A DNA stretch of 64,000 nucleotides from an uncultured Pseudocitrobacter sp. (GCA_913778145.1 CAJYVI010000070.1:1-64000); one strand, 5' to 3'. Shown: positions 18,994-28,033, counted from the stretch's first letter. Numbers and translations: made by a program. The notes: a model not told the origin generated them from the letters alone.

Positions 18994-20937
18994 ATGCAAC
19001 CCATCATTGAACTGCATCGTGTTTCCCGCGAATTCACTGCCGGAACACAGAAAATCCGCGTTCTGAATGCGGTATCGCTCTCTATCGAACAGGGTGAGAT
19101 GGTGGCGATTGTGGGTGCATCGGGCTCAGGAAAATCGACGCTGATGAATATCATTGGTTGCCTCGATAAGCCGACGACGGGCGAGGTCTACATCGCAGGA
19201 ACCCCGGTTCACGATGCAGACAGTGCGCTGCTAGCCGAGCTGCGCAGCCGCTATTTGGGTTTTATTTTCCAGCGCTATCACCTGATGCCTTATCTGACCG
19301 CGCAAGAGAATATCGCCATTCCCGCGCTTTACACCGCAATGCCCGAAGATGAACGGATTGCTCGTACGCAGGCGCTGGCTGAAAAACTGGGGCTTGGCAA
19401 CCGGCTACATCATCGTCCTGCTCAACTTTCGGGTGGCCAGCAACAGCGTGTGAGTATCTGCCGGGCCCTGATCAATGGCGCAAAAGTGATTCTCGCGGAT
19501 GAACCCACTGGCGCGCTCGATAGCGTAAGCGGCAAAGCGCTGATGGATGTCCTCCATCAACTGCATGCGACCGGGCATACCGTCATTATCGTGACTCACG
19601 ACCTGAAGATTGCTCAACAGGCACAGCGGATCGTTGAAATTAGCGACGGAAAAATCATCGCTGACACACGAAGCACCTCTTCGAACAACGATGGACCAAC
19701 ATATTTACCCACACCGGAACGCGACAATGGTCGCGCCTCATTAGGTCGTAGTCTTTACGAGTCTGTTCGCATGGCGTGGCGCTCATTGCTGGGTCATCGG
19801 CTGCGTGCATTTCTCTCTATGCTGGGGATCATTATCGGCATCTCCTCCGTTGTCTCTTCAATGGCCGTCGGCGAAGGCGCACGTCAGGCAATCATGAGTG
19901 AAATAGGTAAGCTGGGAACAACTACACTCGAGATTCGTCCCGGTACCGGATGGGGTGAAAAACGCCCCGAAATGGAACGGGCGCTTTCTCTGGACGATAT
20001 TCACACCCTACAACAACAGTCCTGGATCCTCGGCGTATCTCCCATTGTCAGCAGCATGAATATCATCGTGCGCAAAGGTTATGACTCATCGACGATGTTC
20101 TCAGGGGTATCACAGGACTACTTCACCTTACAGGGATTACGCTTCGTGCAAGGCAATGGATTCACGCGCCGTGACGTCGCGGAAGGTGAACCGGTTCTGG
20201 TGATTGATGAGACGGGCCGGGACACGCTCTTTCCTGAGGGTGACGATCCTTTAGGGCAGATAGTCCAGATTGCCGGTGCCCCCTGGCGAATTATCGGCGT
20301 CGCCAGCAAACCTGGCCCTAAAGTGGTTGGCGGTTTCATGTCGGCCTGGATCCCTTATACCGCGCTGCAACAGCGCATTACCGGTGAAAAACCATTAGAG
20401 GCCATTACGCTGCGTTTCGCCGATACGTTAACGCCGCAGGAAGCCGCCTCCCGAACGGAACGCTTGCTGTTGCGCGAGCATGGTAAAAAAGATTTCTTCA
20501 CCCAGACCGACGATCAGCTGGCTAGCGCATTACAAAAAACCTCCGACTCCATGTCGTTATTAATCACCGCGATTGCCGCCATTTCGCTGTTGGTTGGCGG
20601 AGTCGGGGTGATGAACATCATGCTTGTATCGGTCACGAAACGAACACATGAGATAGGCATTCGTTTATCCGTTGGCGCGCGCCCTTCAGACATCATGAAT
20701 CAGTTTCTGATAGAGGCCGTCATGATTTGTACCCTCGGCGGCATAACCGGGGTGCTGGGGTCATGGCTTTTCGGCTCATTGTTTTCTCTGTTCACAGATG
20801 AATTTTCCATGGTTTTCACCGCCTCGCCGGTAGTGATGGCGTGTGGTTTTTCTGCTCTGATTGGCCTGACATTTGGCTATTTTCCCGCGCGTCGAGCAGC
20901 CCGACTCAACCCAACCGAGGCATTAGCCCGCGAATGA
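18994..20937 (+). CDS. MacB-like ABC transporter (ATPase-permease)
   Basis: A 647-residue MacB-type protein (E. coli MacB is 648). The N-terminal ATPase has Walker [10 protein letters not shown], signature LSGGQQQR and Walker [14 protein letters not shown] first membrane helix (about 265-290, [15 protein letters not shown]), a large periplasmic domain and three C-terminal helices of FtsX type ([23 protein letters not shown] onward) follow. MacB acts on substrates in the periplasm by mechanotransmission, which would suit a peptide already moved across the inner membrane by the C39 exporter. It could also give self-protection. Overlaps the next gene (ATGA). Confidence 0.93.
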   Translation: MQPIIELHRVSREFTAGTQKIRVLNAVSLSIEQGEMVAIVGASGSGKSTLMNIIGCLDKPTTGEVYIAGTPVHDADSALLAELRSRYLGFIFQRYHLMPYLTAQENIAIPALYTAMPEDERIARTQALAEKLGLGNRLHHRPAQLSGGQQQRVSICRALINGAKVILADEPTGALDSVSGKALMDVLHQLHATGHTVIIVTHDLKIAQQAQRIVEISDGKIIADTRSTSSNNDGPTYLPTPERDNGRASLGRSLYESVRMAWRSLLGHRLRAFLSMLGIIIGISSVVSSMAVGEGARQAIMSEIGKLGTTTLEIRPGTGWGEKRPEMERALSLDDIHTLQQQSWILGVSPIVSSMNIIVRKGYDSSTMFSGVSQDYFTLQGLRFVQGNGFTRRDVAEGEPVLVIDETGRDTLFPEGDDPLGQIVQIAGAPWRIIGVASKPGPKVVGGFMSAWIPYTALQQRITGEKPLEAITLRFADTLTPQEAASRTERLLLREHGKKDFFTQTDDQLASALQKTSDSMSLLITAIAAISLLVGGVGVMNIMLVSVTKRTHEIGIRLSVGARPSDIMNQFLIEAVMICTLGGITGVLGSWLFGSLFSLFTDEFSMVFTASPVVMACGFSALIGLTFGYFPARRAARLNPTEALARE

Positions 20938-22325
20938 AAACGCTCTACTTACTGCCCCTTTTCCTGCTACTTAACGGCTGCGGGCAACTCACCCGCAGCG
21001 ATTATCAGCGTCCCCTGCTGTCGCTGCCTGTGCAATGGCAGAAGAACGCCCCGCAGGATGTAAAAACGCATCAGCCCTCCTCAGCACAATGGTGGCAGGG
21101 TTTTAACGATCCCAAAATGTCTCGCATCATCGATCAGGTGCTGGAAAGTAATAACGATCTGGCCGCCGCCGCGATCACGCTACAGCAGGCACGGGTCGCC
21201 GCAGGGTTAACCCGAACCAACCTGACACCGGATGTTTCTCTGACTAACTCGGTCAGCAACAGCAAATCTCTGCGCAACGGCCAGGCGTCGCAGGAGAGTT
21301 ACAGCAGTGGGTTATCGCTGAGCTATGAGATCGATCTGTGGGGAAAACTTGCACGCACGCGTGAGCAAAGCGTATGGGAAGCCATCGCCAGCCAGCAGGA
21401 CTATGACGCAACCGTGCTTTCAACGATCGGCACAACGGCGCAACTCTACTGGAGTATCGCGCTTTATAACCAACAGATCAGCAATCAGAAAGCGGGACTC
21501 ACGATTTCAAAGCAAACTGTCGAGCAGGTTACGTCCTGGTTTAATGCCGGAAAAGTGGGCCAACTGGATCTTCTGCAATCGCAACAAACGCTGATAAGCC
21601 GTCAGAATCAACTTCGAACCCTGGAACAACAGCGTGAAAACGCACGCAATGCCCTCGCGCTGCTACTCAACCGTCCGGCAGAGCAACATACCGATGAGGC
21701 TCAGTCTCTTGACACATATCAGCAAGTACCGGTTGCACAACGCGTGCCGTTGCAGGTTATTGCGCGTCGTCCCGATATTCAGGCCGCGGAGTCTCGGCTT
21801 CGCGCGGCGCTGGCGGGTTACGATGCCTCACGTCTGGGTTTTTATCCTTCGCTATCGCTTGAGGCAAGCCTGAGCGCGGGCAGTCAGGTTTTCCACCAAT
21901 GGTTTCGCGATCCCATTCGCACCATCGGAAGCTCGTTGGCGTTGCCCTTTATTCAGTGGAATACCACGCAGCTCACTATCGAACAGGCCAATCTACAGGT
22001 GAAACAAGCCGCTATCTCGTTTCGCAGTACGGCCTATACCGCGCTTTCGGAAGTCGATAACGCTCTGGAGCAGCGCGTAAGTGCGGATGAGCAACGTACT
22101 CGGTTACATCAATCACTGGCGATCAGCCAGCGGCGGTTAGCGCTCACGCAAAGCCGCTATCAGGCCGGTGCGGTGGACTTCCAGACGCTACTAAATGCGC
22201 AGGATGATCTGCTGACACTGGAGAATACGCTGGCGCAAACCCAATACGATTATCTCTATGCCACGCTGCAGTTCTGGCTGGCACAGGGAGGCGGTGAAAC
22301 GCAAAAACAGGATGGAAAATCATGA
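20934..22325 (+). CDS. Outer-membrane factor lipoprotein, NodT/TolC family
   Basis: A 463-residue outer-membrane efflux protein with a lipoprotein signal (LLLNGC, lipidated Cys16) and two internal OEP repeats rich in Gln/Ala helical hairpins (ITLQQARVAAGLTRTNL and the second half from about residue 285). It completes a MacA-MacB-OMF pump, so this system does not need chromosomal TolC. The ATG at 20934 overlaps the macB-like stop; this start places the lipobox at the correct distance. The stop overlaps the ketosynthase start. Confidence 0.9.
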   Translation: MKTLYLLPLFLLLNGCGQLTRSDYQRPLLSLPVQWQKNAPQDVKTHQPSSAQWWQGFNDPKMSRIIDQVLESNNDLAAAAITLQQARVAAGLTRTNLTPDVSLTNSVSNSKSLRNGQASQESYSSGLSLSYEIDLWGKLARTREQSVWEAIASQQDYDATVLSTIGTTAQLYWSIALYNQQISNQKAGLTISKQTVEQVTSWFNAGKVGQLDLLQSQQTLISRQNQLRTLEQQRENARNALALLLNRPAEQHTDEAQSLDTYQQVPVAQRVPLQVIARRPDIQAAESRLRAALAGYDASRLGFYPSLSLEASLSAGSQVFHQWFRDPIRTIGSSLALPFIQWNTTQLTIEQANLQVKQAAISFRSTAYTALSEVDNALEQRVSADEQRTRLHQSLAISQRRLALTQSRYQAGAVDFQTLLNAQDDLLTLENTLAQTQYDYLYATLQFWLAQGGGETQKQDGKS

Positions 22326-23575
22326 AGTTGAATAACGAATTTAAGCGCGTCGTCGTCACCGGTTATGGCGCAGTCACGCCGCTCGGTGCAACGGCTCAGG
22401 AGAGTTGGCAGGCTATTATGGCGAACCGTTTAGGCTATCGCTATATCGATAAAACCGCGCTAAACATCAATACGCATTTTCTCGGGCTAATTGATAACGA
22501 ACCGAATCTGAAAGGCGTTCCGGCCGCGATCCGCCGCCGCCTTCCACGTTTTGCCCGCCTGACGCTGGGAGCAGCGCGTCAGGCGATGGACATGGCATTT
22601 TCCGGCCTTCAGCCGGCGGCGTTTTATGATCCCCTTGCCTGTGGCGTCATCATGGGGACGGGTTGGGCGGGCCTTGACGAAAGCTATCACGCTGCGGGCG
22701 AGTTTGAAAAAACGGGCGTTACATCTCCCTTTAACTGCTTTTTCTCCATGCCAAATGCGGCCACAGCGGCCTGTAGTCAGTACTGGAATTTGCGTGGTTA
22801 CCAAAATACCGTCGTTGCCGCCTGCGCCACCGGCACGATGGCTATCGGGGATGCATTCGAGGTGATTCGTAGTGGTAAAACACAAATGATGCTGGCAGGC
22901 GCGGGCGAATCACTCACCAGCGACTGTGCAATATGGAATATTGATGTCCTGGGTGCGCTGAGTAAAGAAACAGACGATCCCCATCGAGCGAGCTGCCCGT
23001 TTAGTCTTTTGCGTAATGGTTTTGTCCTTTCTGAGGGTGCAGCTGTGCTTTGCCTGGAAGAGCGCGAAAGCGCGCTGGCAAGAGGCGCTAACATACTTGG
23101 TGAAATTACCGGATATGCCAACTTCTCTGATGCGTATGACTTCACCTCGCCCGCCGAAGATTGCCTGGCACGAGTGGCAACCATCACACATGCGCTGAAA
23201 CAGGCCGGGCTTCCTCCCGAGGCCGTGGACTATATCAACGCGCATGGCACATCAACACCACTTAACGATCTCAATGAAACCGACGCGTTGAAGCTGGCGC
23301 TGGGTCAGGCGGCTTACACCACACCGATCTCCAGTACTAAATCCTGGTCCGGTCACTTGATTGCCGCAGCGGGAAGCTTCGAGAGCATTATTTGCCTCCA
23401 GGCAATCGCCTCCGGGATCATGCCTGCAACAGCCAATCTGACCAAACCCGACGCGAACTGCGATCTCGACTATATCGCTGAAGGCCACCGAAAGGGCAAC
23501 GTGAGGCGAACCCTGAACCTTAGCTTTGGTTTTGGTGGTGCCAACGCGGCATTGATTCTGGAGAAACACGCCTAA
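22322..23575 (+). CDS. Beta-ketoacyl-ACP synthase (FabF/KAS II type)
   Basis: A 417-residue ketosynthase that condenses an acyl thioester with malonyl-ACP. The Cys-His-His triad is complete: C168 in VVAACATGTM, H308 in INAHGTSTPLND and H345 in SSTKSWSGHLIAAAG, with K340. It is therefore an elongating enzyme and not a chain-length factor. It heads a four-gene fatty-acid module (KS, MaoC, ACP, KR) at the end of the exporter operon and overlaps both neighbours by 1-4 bp. The housekeeping FAS genes lie elsewhere in such genomes, so this set is specialised. The product chain length is unknown. Confidence 0.92.
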   Translation: MKLNNEFKRVVVTGYGAVTPLGATAQESWQAIMANRLGYRYIDKTALNINTHFLGLIDNEPNLKGVPAAIRRRLPRFARLTLGAARQAMDMAFSGLQPAAFYDPLACGVIMGTGWAGLDESYHAAGEFEKTGVTSPFNCFFSMPNAATAACSQYWNLRGYQNTVVAACATGTMAIGDAFEVIRSGKTQMMLAGAGESLTSDCAIWNIDVLGALSKETDDPHRASCPFSLLRNGFVLSEGAAVLCLEERESALARGANILGEITGYANFSDAYDFTSPAEDCLARVATITHALKQAGLPPEAVDYINAHGTSTPLNDLNETDALKLALGQAAYTTPISSTKSWSGHLIAAAGSFESIICLQAIASGIMPATANLTKPDANCDLDYIAEGHRKGNVRRTLNLSFGFGGANAALILEKHA

Positions 23576-24351
23576 TGCATCTCCAGTACAGCCTTCAGGA
23601 TGCCTGGCAGTGGGCCGCATTTTCCGGCGATTTTAATCCAATTCATTTTGATAAACAGTGCGTTGAAAATCGCGGTGGAGAAAAACTCAGCGTGCATGGG
23701 ATGCGGGCACTGCTCGATGTGAAGCAATTTATGGCTTCAGGGTACCACCCTTTGCCCTTTGTGAAGTGCGCAGTACGTCTGCGTAAACCGCTATGGTGCG
23801 ACACGCGCTACGCACTACAGCGCGATAACAGTAAAACGAATGCCGCGACGGTTATCGATTTGGCCGATGCGCATCCGGCAATAACCTGTCAGCTTACCCC
23901 CGCGATGGCGCTACCCACATCCAGTCTGGCGGGCAGTACGGAGTTAAGTCAGTCAGCGCAATACACATTACAGCAGGCATTCGCCCCCCTGTTACCTAAT
24001 GCTCAGCAGTGGCATTACCTTGACGCCCTGCTTTTTCGTCATGTGTTACATGATGATTCTTTACTGCGCCAGAAGGTGATATCTCCGCTTCTTCCTGGCG
24101 GAACCACGCTGGAAGGCATATTTACACGCTACCCCGTCGTGCAAACCCATCAGGAAACCATCTTTGATGCACATCTTTTCGCTCAATGGTCACCTGACAT
24201 ACCCCAGGAAACCTTAACAATACATACGCACGACGCGTTCGTCATTGGTGACATCTCAATGGGTGCAATCGTCCGCATTGCGGCCAGTACACATTATCAA
24301 AACAAAGGTATCTGGAGCGCGATTACCTTAAAAATCGGCCCTCACACTTAA
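23575..24351 (+). CDS. MaoC-like (R)-3-hydroxyacyl dehydratase
   Basis: A 258-residue protein with the MaoC/hydratase-2 signature near the N-terminus: AAFSGDFNPIHFDKQ, giving the catalytic D19 and H24, followed by VHGMRALLD. The length suggests two hot-dog folds with the active site in the first. In this operon it would dehydrate the 3-hydroxyacyl-ACP made by the ketoreductase. No enoyl reductase accompanies it, so the product is either unsaturated or reduced by the housekeeping enzyme. Start overlaps the ketosynthase stop by one base. Confidence 0.8.
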   Translation: MHLQYSLQDAWQWAAFSGDFNPIHFDKQCVENRGGEKLSVHGMRALLDVKQFMASGYHPLPFVKCAVRLRKPLWCDTRYALQRDNSKTNAATVIDLADAHPAITCQLTPAMALPTSSLAGSTELSQSAQYTLQQAFAPLLPNAQQWHYLDALLFRHVLHDDSLLRQKVISPLLPGGTTLEGIFTRYPVVQTHQETIFDAHLFAQWSPDIPQETLTIHTHDAFVIGDISMGAIVRIAASTHYQNKGIWSAITLKIGPHT

Positions 24352-24375
24352 CCGGCAATGAGAAGGAATAAAGCT

Positions 24376-24627
24376 ATGAGTCAATATGATCTGATTTACA
24401 ACAAAGTGAGTGACATGATTTGCGACGCTAAAGATCTGGAAGCTGGGACATTCAACCCAGAATCCACGCTGGCGGAGCTTGAACTGGACAGCCTTGACTA
24501 CGTCGAGCTCATGGTCCTGGCAAAGCGGGAATTTGACGTCACGCTACGCCCGGAAACATTTATTCAAAACCCGCTCATGACACTCGACGAACTGTGTCAG
24601 CATATCATGCAGGAAATGGCGGCCTGA
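24376..24627 (+). CDS. Acyl carrier protein
   Basis: An 83-residue acidic four-helix carrier protein with the phosphopantetheine site Ser39 in LELDSLDYVEL. The ATG at 24376 follows AGAAGGA with an 8-nt spacer; an in-frame ATG at 24358 lacks a site. It is distinct from housekeeping AcpP and should carry the growing chain for the local ketosynthase, ketoreductase and dehydratase. No phosphopantetheinyl transferase gene is nearby, so AcpS or EntD would have to activate it. It ends 1 bp before the ketoreductase. Confidence 0.92.
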   Translation: MSQYDLIYNKVSDMICDAKDLEAGTFNPESTLAELELDSLDYVELMVLAKREFDVTLRPETFIQNPLMTLDELCQHIMQEMAA

Positions 24628-24628
24628 T

Positions 24629-25366
24629 ATGACTCAAAAATGGATGCTTATCACTGGCGGTAGCCGCGGGATTGGTCAGGCTCTGGTGACGCACCTGCAA
24701 TCACGCTGGAACATTGTCTTCACAGGAAGAAATGAGGACGCGATCAACCACACTATGCTGAAAGCGCAGGCCCTCAACACATCAACCTGGGTGAGAGGAT
24801 TTTGCTGTGATGGCAGCGACGAGGCTGAGGTTTCGACCCTCGCCGCGCGGCTGCTTGCTGATTACGGTGCGCCATCAGCCATTGTTCATAACGCAGGGAT
24901 GACCAAAGACGCACTTCACATTCACCAGACTGCGAATGAGTGGCGCGAGATTATGGATAATAATCTGATTTCTATCGTTAACTGGAATCATCAATTACTG
25001 CCAGCCATGATGACTGAAGGACACGGTTCTCTGGTTTTGATGTCGTCAGTCAGCGCCGTGATGGGCAATAGTGGTCAAACTGCTTATGCAGCCAGCAAAG
25101 CGGCGATGATGGGGCTGACGCGTTCGCTGGCACGTGAAGTTGGGCGTTTCGGTATTCGGGTAAACTGCCTGGCACCAGGGTTGATTGAAAGTGACATGAT
25201 TCAGGCTATACCCGAGCAAAAGCTCAAAGCATTGCGGCAAAACATACCGCTACGCCGACTCGGGCACCCACAGGAGGTGGCGCAGGCCGTCGCATTTTTG
25301 ACGGGTGAAGGGAGCCGTTATATGACCGGGCAAACGCTCATCCTGGACGGAGGCTTGTCTGCCTGA
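24629..25366 (+). CDS. 3-oxoacyl-ACP reductase (FabG-like SDR)
   Basis: A 245-residue short-chain dehydrogenase with the NADP-binding TGGSRGIG motif (9-16), VHNAG, and the catalytic Ser140-Tyr153-Lys157 (LMSSVSAV, YAASK). The C-terminal LDGGLSA ending is typical of FabG. It would reduce 3-oxoacyl-ACP made by the adjacent ketosynthase. It is the last gene of the operon, followed within 10 bp by a strong hairpin. Confidence 0.9.
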   Translation: MTQKWMLITGGSRGIGQALVTHLQSRWNIVFTGRNEDAINHTMLKAQALNTSTWVRGFCCDGSDEAEVSTLAARLLADYGAPSAIVHNAGMTKDALHIHQTANEWREIMDNNLISIVNWNHQLLPAMMTEGHGSLVLMSSVSAVMGNSGQTAYAASKAAMMGLTRSLAREVGRFGIRVNCLAPGLIESDMIQAIPEQKLKALRQNIPLRRLGHPQEVAQAVAFLTGEGSRYMTGQTLILDGGLSA

Positions 25367-25373
25367 CAGCCGG

Positions 25374-25403
25374 AACCGCGAGAATTATCGCTTCTCGCGG
25401 TTT
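25374..25403 (+). terminator. Terminator ending the peptide/exporter/fatty-acid operon
   Basis: An 11-bp perfect stem, AACCGCGAGAA (25374-25384) and TTCTCGCGGTT (25392-25402), with a 7-nt loop and a short T/A-rich tail. It lies between two convergent genes; the downstream minus-strand gene stops inside the loop, so it may act in both directions. Confidence 0.75.
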
Positions 25404-26575
25404 AATGCTTTATTAAGCTGCGTAATCCGCGTTACCAGTTCTCGCCGTTCCTTCCCTGACTCCTGCGCAATTTGCATCAGAGCCGCACTTCGCTGACGAG
25501 CCAAATGCGCCAGCACCGGCGGTATATCCGCTATGGTCGTGATGTGATCCTGAAACAACATCAAAGAAGAGGTCTTACCCAGCAACGTCGCCAGACTATG
25601 GCTGGCCAGCAAAATGTCGGCTTCGAAAGGATAGGGTTTTTCTCTGACCGAAACATGGAGTAAACGGCACCAATCAGCAATCTCACCCATACCTTCAATA
25701 GGCGCTAGCGCCTGCCAGGTTTGATCCTCAACACCGTATGAATCGGGTTTTGCGTAGCGGTCCAGGCTCCTGATGTTGTGTAACAGCCCTGCTATCTCGA
25801 CCTTCAGACACTGTTCCGGCGCAATGCCAATTTCATTTGCCAGGTAGCCTGAAATACGCCCAACCATCAGCGAATGCTGAACATTTTCCTGGCTAAATTC
25901 ATCAATAACAAACGCCAGGAGGCTTGAGATATCGCGAAAATTATGAAGAGAGAGAGAATCATTATAAATTCGAGGGATCTCCTGAATATAATCCTGATAG
26001 CGGGTTGATTGCATCACCGTCCAAAAATGATCTCTCTTAGCCATCTTCCTGAATGCCTGTACATACTCTGGTTTATAAAGAGTGTGTGAACCATCCAGTA
26101 TGATTTCGATGAGTACCTCACGCATCGTCGAAATATTTTCACTACGATAGTTCGCTAATAAAACATCGATGCGATCGGCAAGGTAGATGACATGGCTTTC
26201 TTCTGGAACGTAGTCAGCATCGATCATCTTTCCTTTACCATTATCCCAATGCGTATGGTGATAGCGGACAATATCGCTAAGGGGATTAAGAAGAGGAATG
26301 CCAGCAAGGAGTTCCCCACCAATAAGCGCATGATTATTAAGTTCGTTATCACAATAGCTTAACGGTTCAAGTCGTGATTCTTCATTTAACCCTCCAATGT
26401 CATGAAGCAACGCAGCCAGTAGCGTTTTACGACATTGTGCAGGTGCAAAGTTCGCTTCACGGGCCAAATTCCATGCGATGAAGGCCGTTCTGACGTGATG
26501 CAGATTCAATTTTGGATGAATTAAGTCCACTATCCTTGAAACGCAACTCAATGTTTCTATTAAATTTATTTTCAT
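25385..26575 (-). CDS. Tandem HD-domain protein, degenerate HD-GYP type
   Basis: A 396-residue cytosolic protein. The N-terminal half has HD phosphohydrolase features: H26/H27, H58-D59 in AALLHDIGG, H82 in NHALIGGELL, H106-H107 in RYHHTHWDNGKGK and D in YLADRIDV. The HD-GYP loop reads WDNGKG, not the GYP form. The C-terminal half repeats the pattern in decayed form (LLHNIRSLDRY, HD replaced by HN). The N-terminal half could still be a phosphodiesterase, perhaps for cyclic di-GMP, linking the fimbrial genes to second-messenger control. That is inference. It is monocistronic and convergent with the operon. Confidence 0.65.
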   Translation of the reverse strand: MKINLIETLSCVSRIVDLIHPKLNLHHVRTAFIAWNLAREANFAPAQCRKTLLAALLHDIGGLNEESRLEPLSYCDNELNNHALIGGELLAGIPLLNPLSDIVRYHHTHWDNGKGKMIDADYVPEESHVIYLADRIDVLLANYRSENISTMREVLIEIILDGSHTLYKPEYVQAFRKMAKRDHFWTVMQSTRYQDYIQEIPRIYNDSLSLHNFRDISSLLAFVIDEFSQENVQHSLMVGRISGYLANEIGIAPEQCLKVEIAGLLHNIRSLDRYAKPDSYGVEDQTWQALAPIEGMGEIADWCRLLHVSVREKPYPFEADILLASHSLATLLGKTSSLMLFQDHITTIADIPPVLAHLARQRSAALMQIAQESGKERRELVTRITQLNKALNREKR

Positions 26576-26631
26576 AGTCGTTTCGAAAATCTACCTGACA
26601 TCAGGCAAGAATGAGGTGAGCGCTACACTGG

Positions 26632-27147
26632 CTATTGCCGTCTACATCCATATTGCGGAAATGTATGATTACCAATCAACAATAGGTTATTATTTAGCTT
26701 GTTAAGATAAATAATTTTATCCTCTACAATCTTATCTGTTGTGATCTTATCTTCAGAACGCGTTCCAAACAATAAGTCATTAGCAATATTTTCATTTAAA
26801 TTATCTGATTCATCTTTAAATTGCTTTATTTTAGATAATTTATACCAATGTAAACCAGTACTAGCTCTTTTATAATCCGCTTTTAGTTTTCGCGAGATTA
26901 TATACTTATTATCATTGTAAGTTAACAAACCATCAATACTGATAAAAATATTATTTTTTGTCATTTCTAAAGAGATGATTCCCTCAGAGTGAACATTTTC
27001 ATTGTTGATATTCTGAACAATTGAGAAATCTGACTCACAAGAAAAAGAGGTTGATGAATCATAGCTGATTAAGAGACATACTGAGATAATAGATATGACA
27101 AGAATTAACAGTGCTATTTTATTAAGCATTTTTCTTTTCTCTAACAT
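26632..27147 (-). CDS. FidL-like small membrane protein
   Basis: A 171-residue protein with one N-terminal membrane helix (MLNKIALLILVISIISVCLL region) and a periplasmic domain with one Cys near the membrane and one near the C-terminus. It overlaps the 3' end of the upstream winged-helix membrane regulator gene. The pair resembles MarT-FidL of Salmonella SPI-3 and the broader ToxR-ToxS type arrangement, in which a small membrane partner stabilises the regulator. Starts at 27147 or 27129 are both possible. Very AT-rich, unlike the backbone. Confidence 0.6.
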   Translation of the reverse strand: MLEKRKMLNKIALLILVISIISVCLLISYDSSTSFSCESDFSIVQNINNENVHSEGIISLEMTKNNIFISIDGLLTYNDNKYIISRKLKADYKRASTGLHWYKLSKIKQFKDESDNLNENIANDLLFGTRSEDKITTDKIVEDKIIYLNKLNNNLLLIGNHTFPQYGCRRQ

Positions 27148-27856
27148 AGTAACTCTTGCATTTATTTTTATTGATATCACATTCAATGATAAGAAGTTGT
27201 CTGTTAATACCTAAGCGGCTATTCACGATTTGCTTATAGATATGCAGTTCTTTAGTCGTTGTGCAGTCAAACTGATGTGTCATACCGAACTCATTCGACA
27301 GTTCATCCAGCGTCTGTGATGATGGCATGTAGACGACACATTTATCCTGTATGAATTTTTGTAAAAACAAATCTGGTGTGACTTTTTCTATCGCTATGAC
27401 TATCAAAGAAGCAAGAGCGACCATTAAGAAAAGCACCATCAAGATGATTAAATAAAATGAATAGCCATTTTTATCTTTTTTATCTTCCAGATTTACATTT
27501 TCATACACCGGAGTCTGATACTCGCTGTCACTGGTAATGAGGACGGTATCAGAGATTCTAAAACCTACTCTGGGAACGGTTATAATGACATCTTTCTCAA
27601 TCCCCAGTTCACTCAATCCTTTACGCAGTGTTGAGATATATTGATTCAGATTACTATTTGACGCTCTGGCACCAAATCTATCAAAAACGGATTGAAAAAT
27701 CTCTCCACGCGACAGAATGTCACCACGATGAAATAACAGTTCTTTCAATAATCGATTGGAGGTTTGAGATAACTCAATGCTATCTCCAGTCAACAGGTTT
27801 ACAAGTGAGGCGTTTTCAGTATCAAATGTAACAAATCCCTCTATGTCGAACCTCAT
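27122..27856 (-). CDS. Membrane-anchored winged-helix regulator (CadC/MarT-like)
   Basis: A 244-residue ToxR-type regulator. The N-terminal OmpR-like DNA-binding domain (about 1-105) has SQTSNRLLKELLFHRGDILS, a recognition region with SNLNQYISTLRKGL, and the closing VPRVGFRI strand. A membrane helix (about 140-165) and a short periplasmic domain with three Cys follow. It has no receiver domain and would bind DNA from the membrane. ATG 27856 (MRFDIEGF) is preferred to the upstream Met. It is divergent from the PapI-like gene and precedes its FidL-like partner. Targets are likely within island 1. Confidence 0.75.
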   Translation of the reverse strand: MRFDIEGFVTFDTENASLVNLLTGDSIELSQTSNRLLKELLFHRGDILSRGEIFQSVFDRFGARASNSNLNQYISTLRKGLSELGIEKDVIITVPRVGFRISDTVLITSDSEYQTPVYENVNLEDKKDKNGYSFYLIILMVLFLMVALASLIVIAIEKVTPDLFLQKFIQDKCVVYMPSSQTLDELSNEFGMTHQFDCTTTKELHIYKQIVNSRLGINRQLLIIECDINKNKCKSYYVREKKNA

Positions 27857-28033
27857 TCTTATCTCCATCACTACCGAAATCAAACATCACCACTGACAAA
27901 TCGAATTTACTCTTAAATAAATCGTGAATTTCAGATAAAAACTCTGTATTAACCTTTATTCAAGGCTAATGTTGCTGCCAACGCCACTCGGAAGCATACT
28001 TAACATATCTTCACGAACACGGGGTAACGTCAG

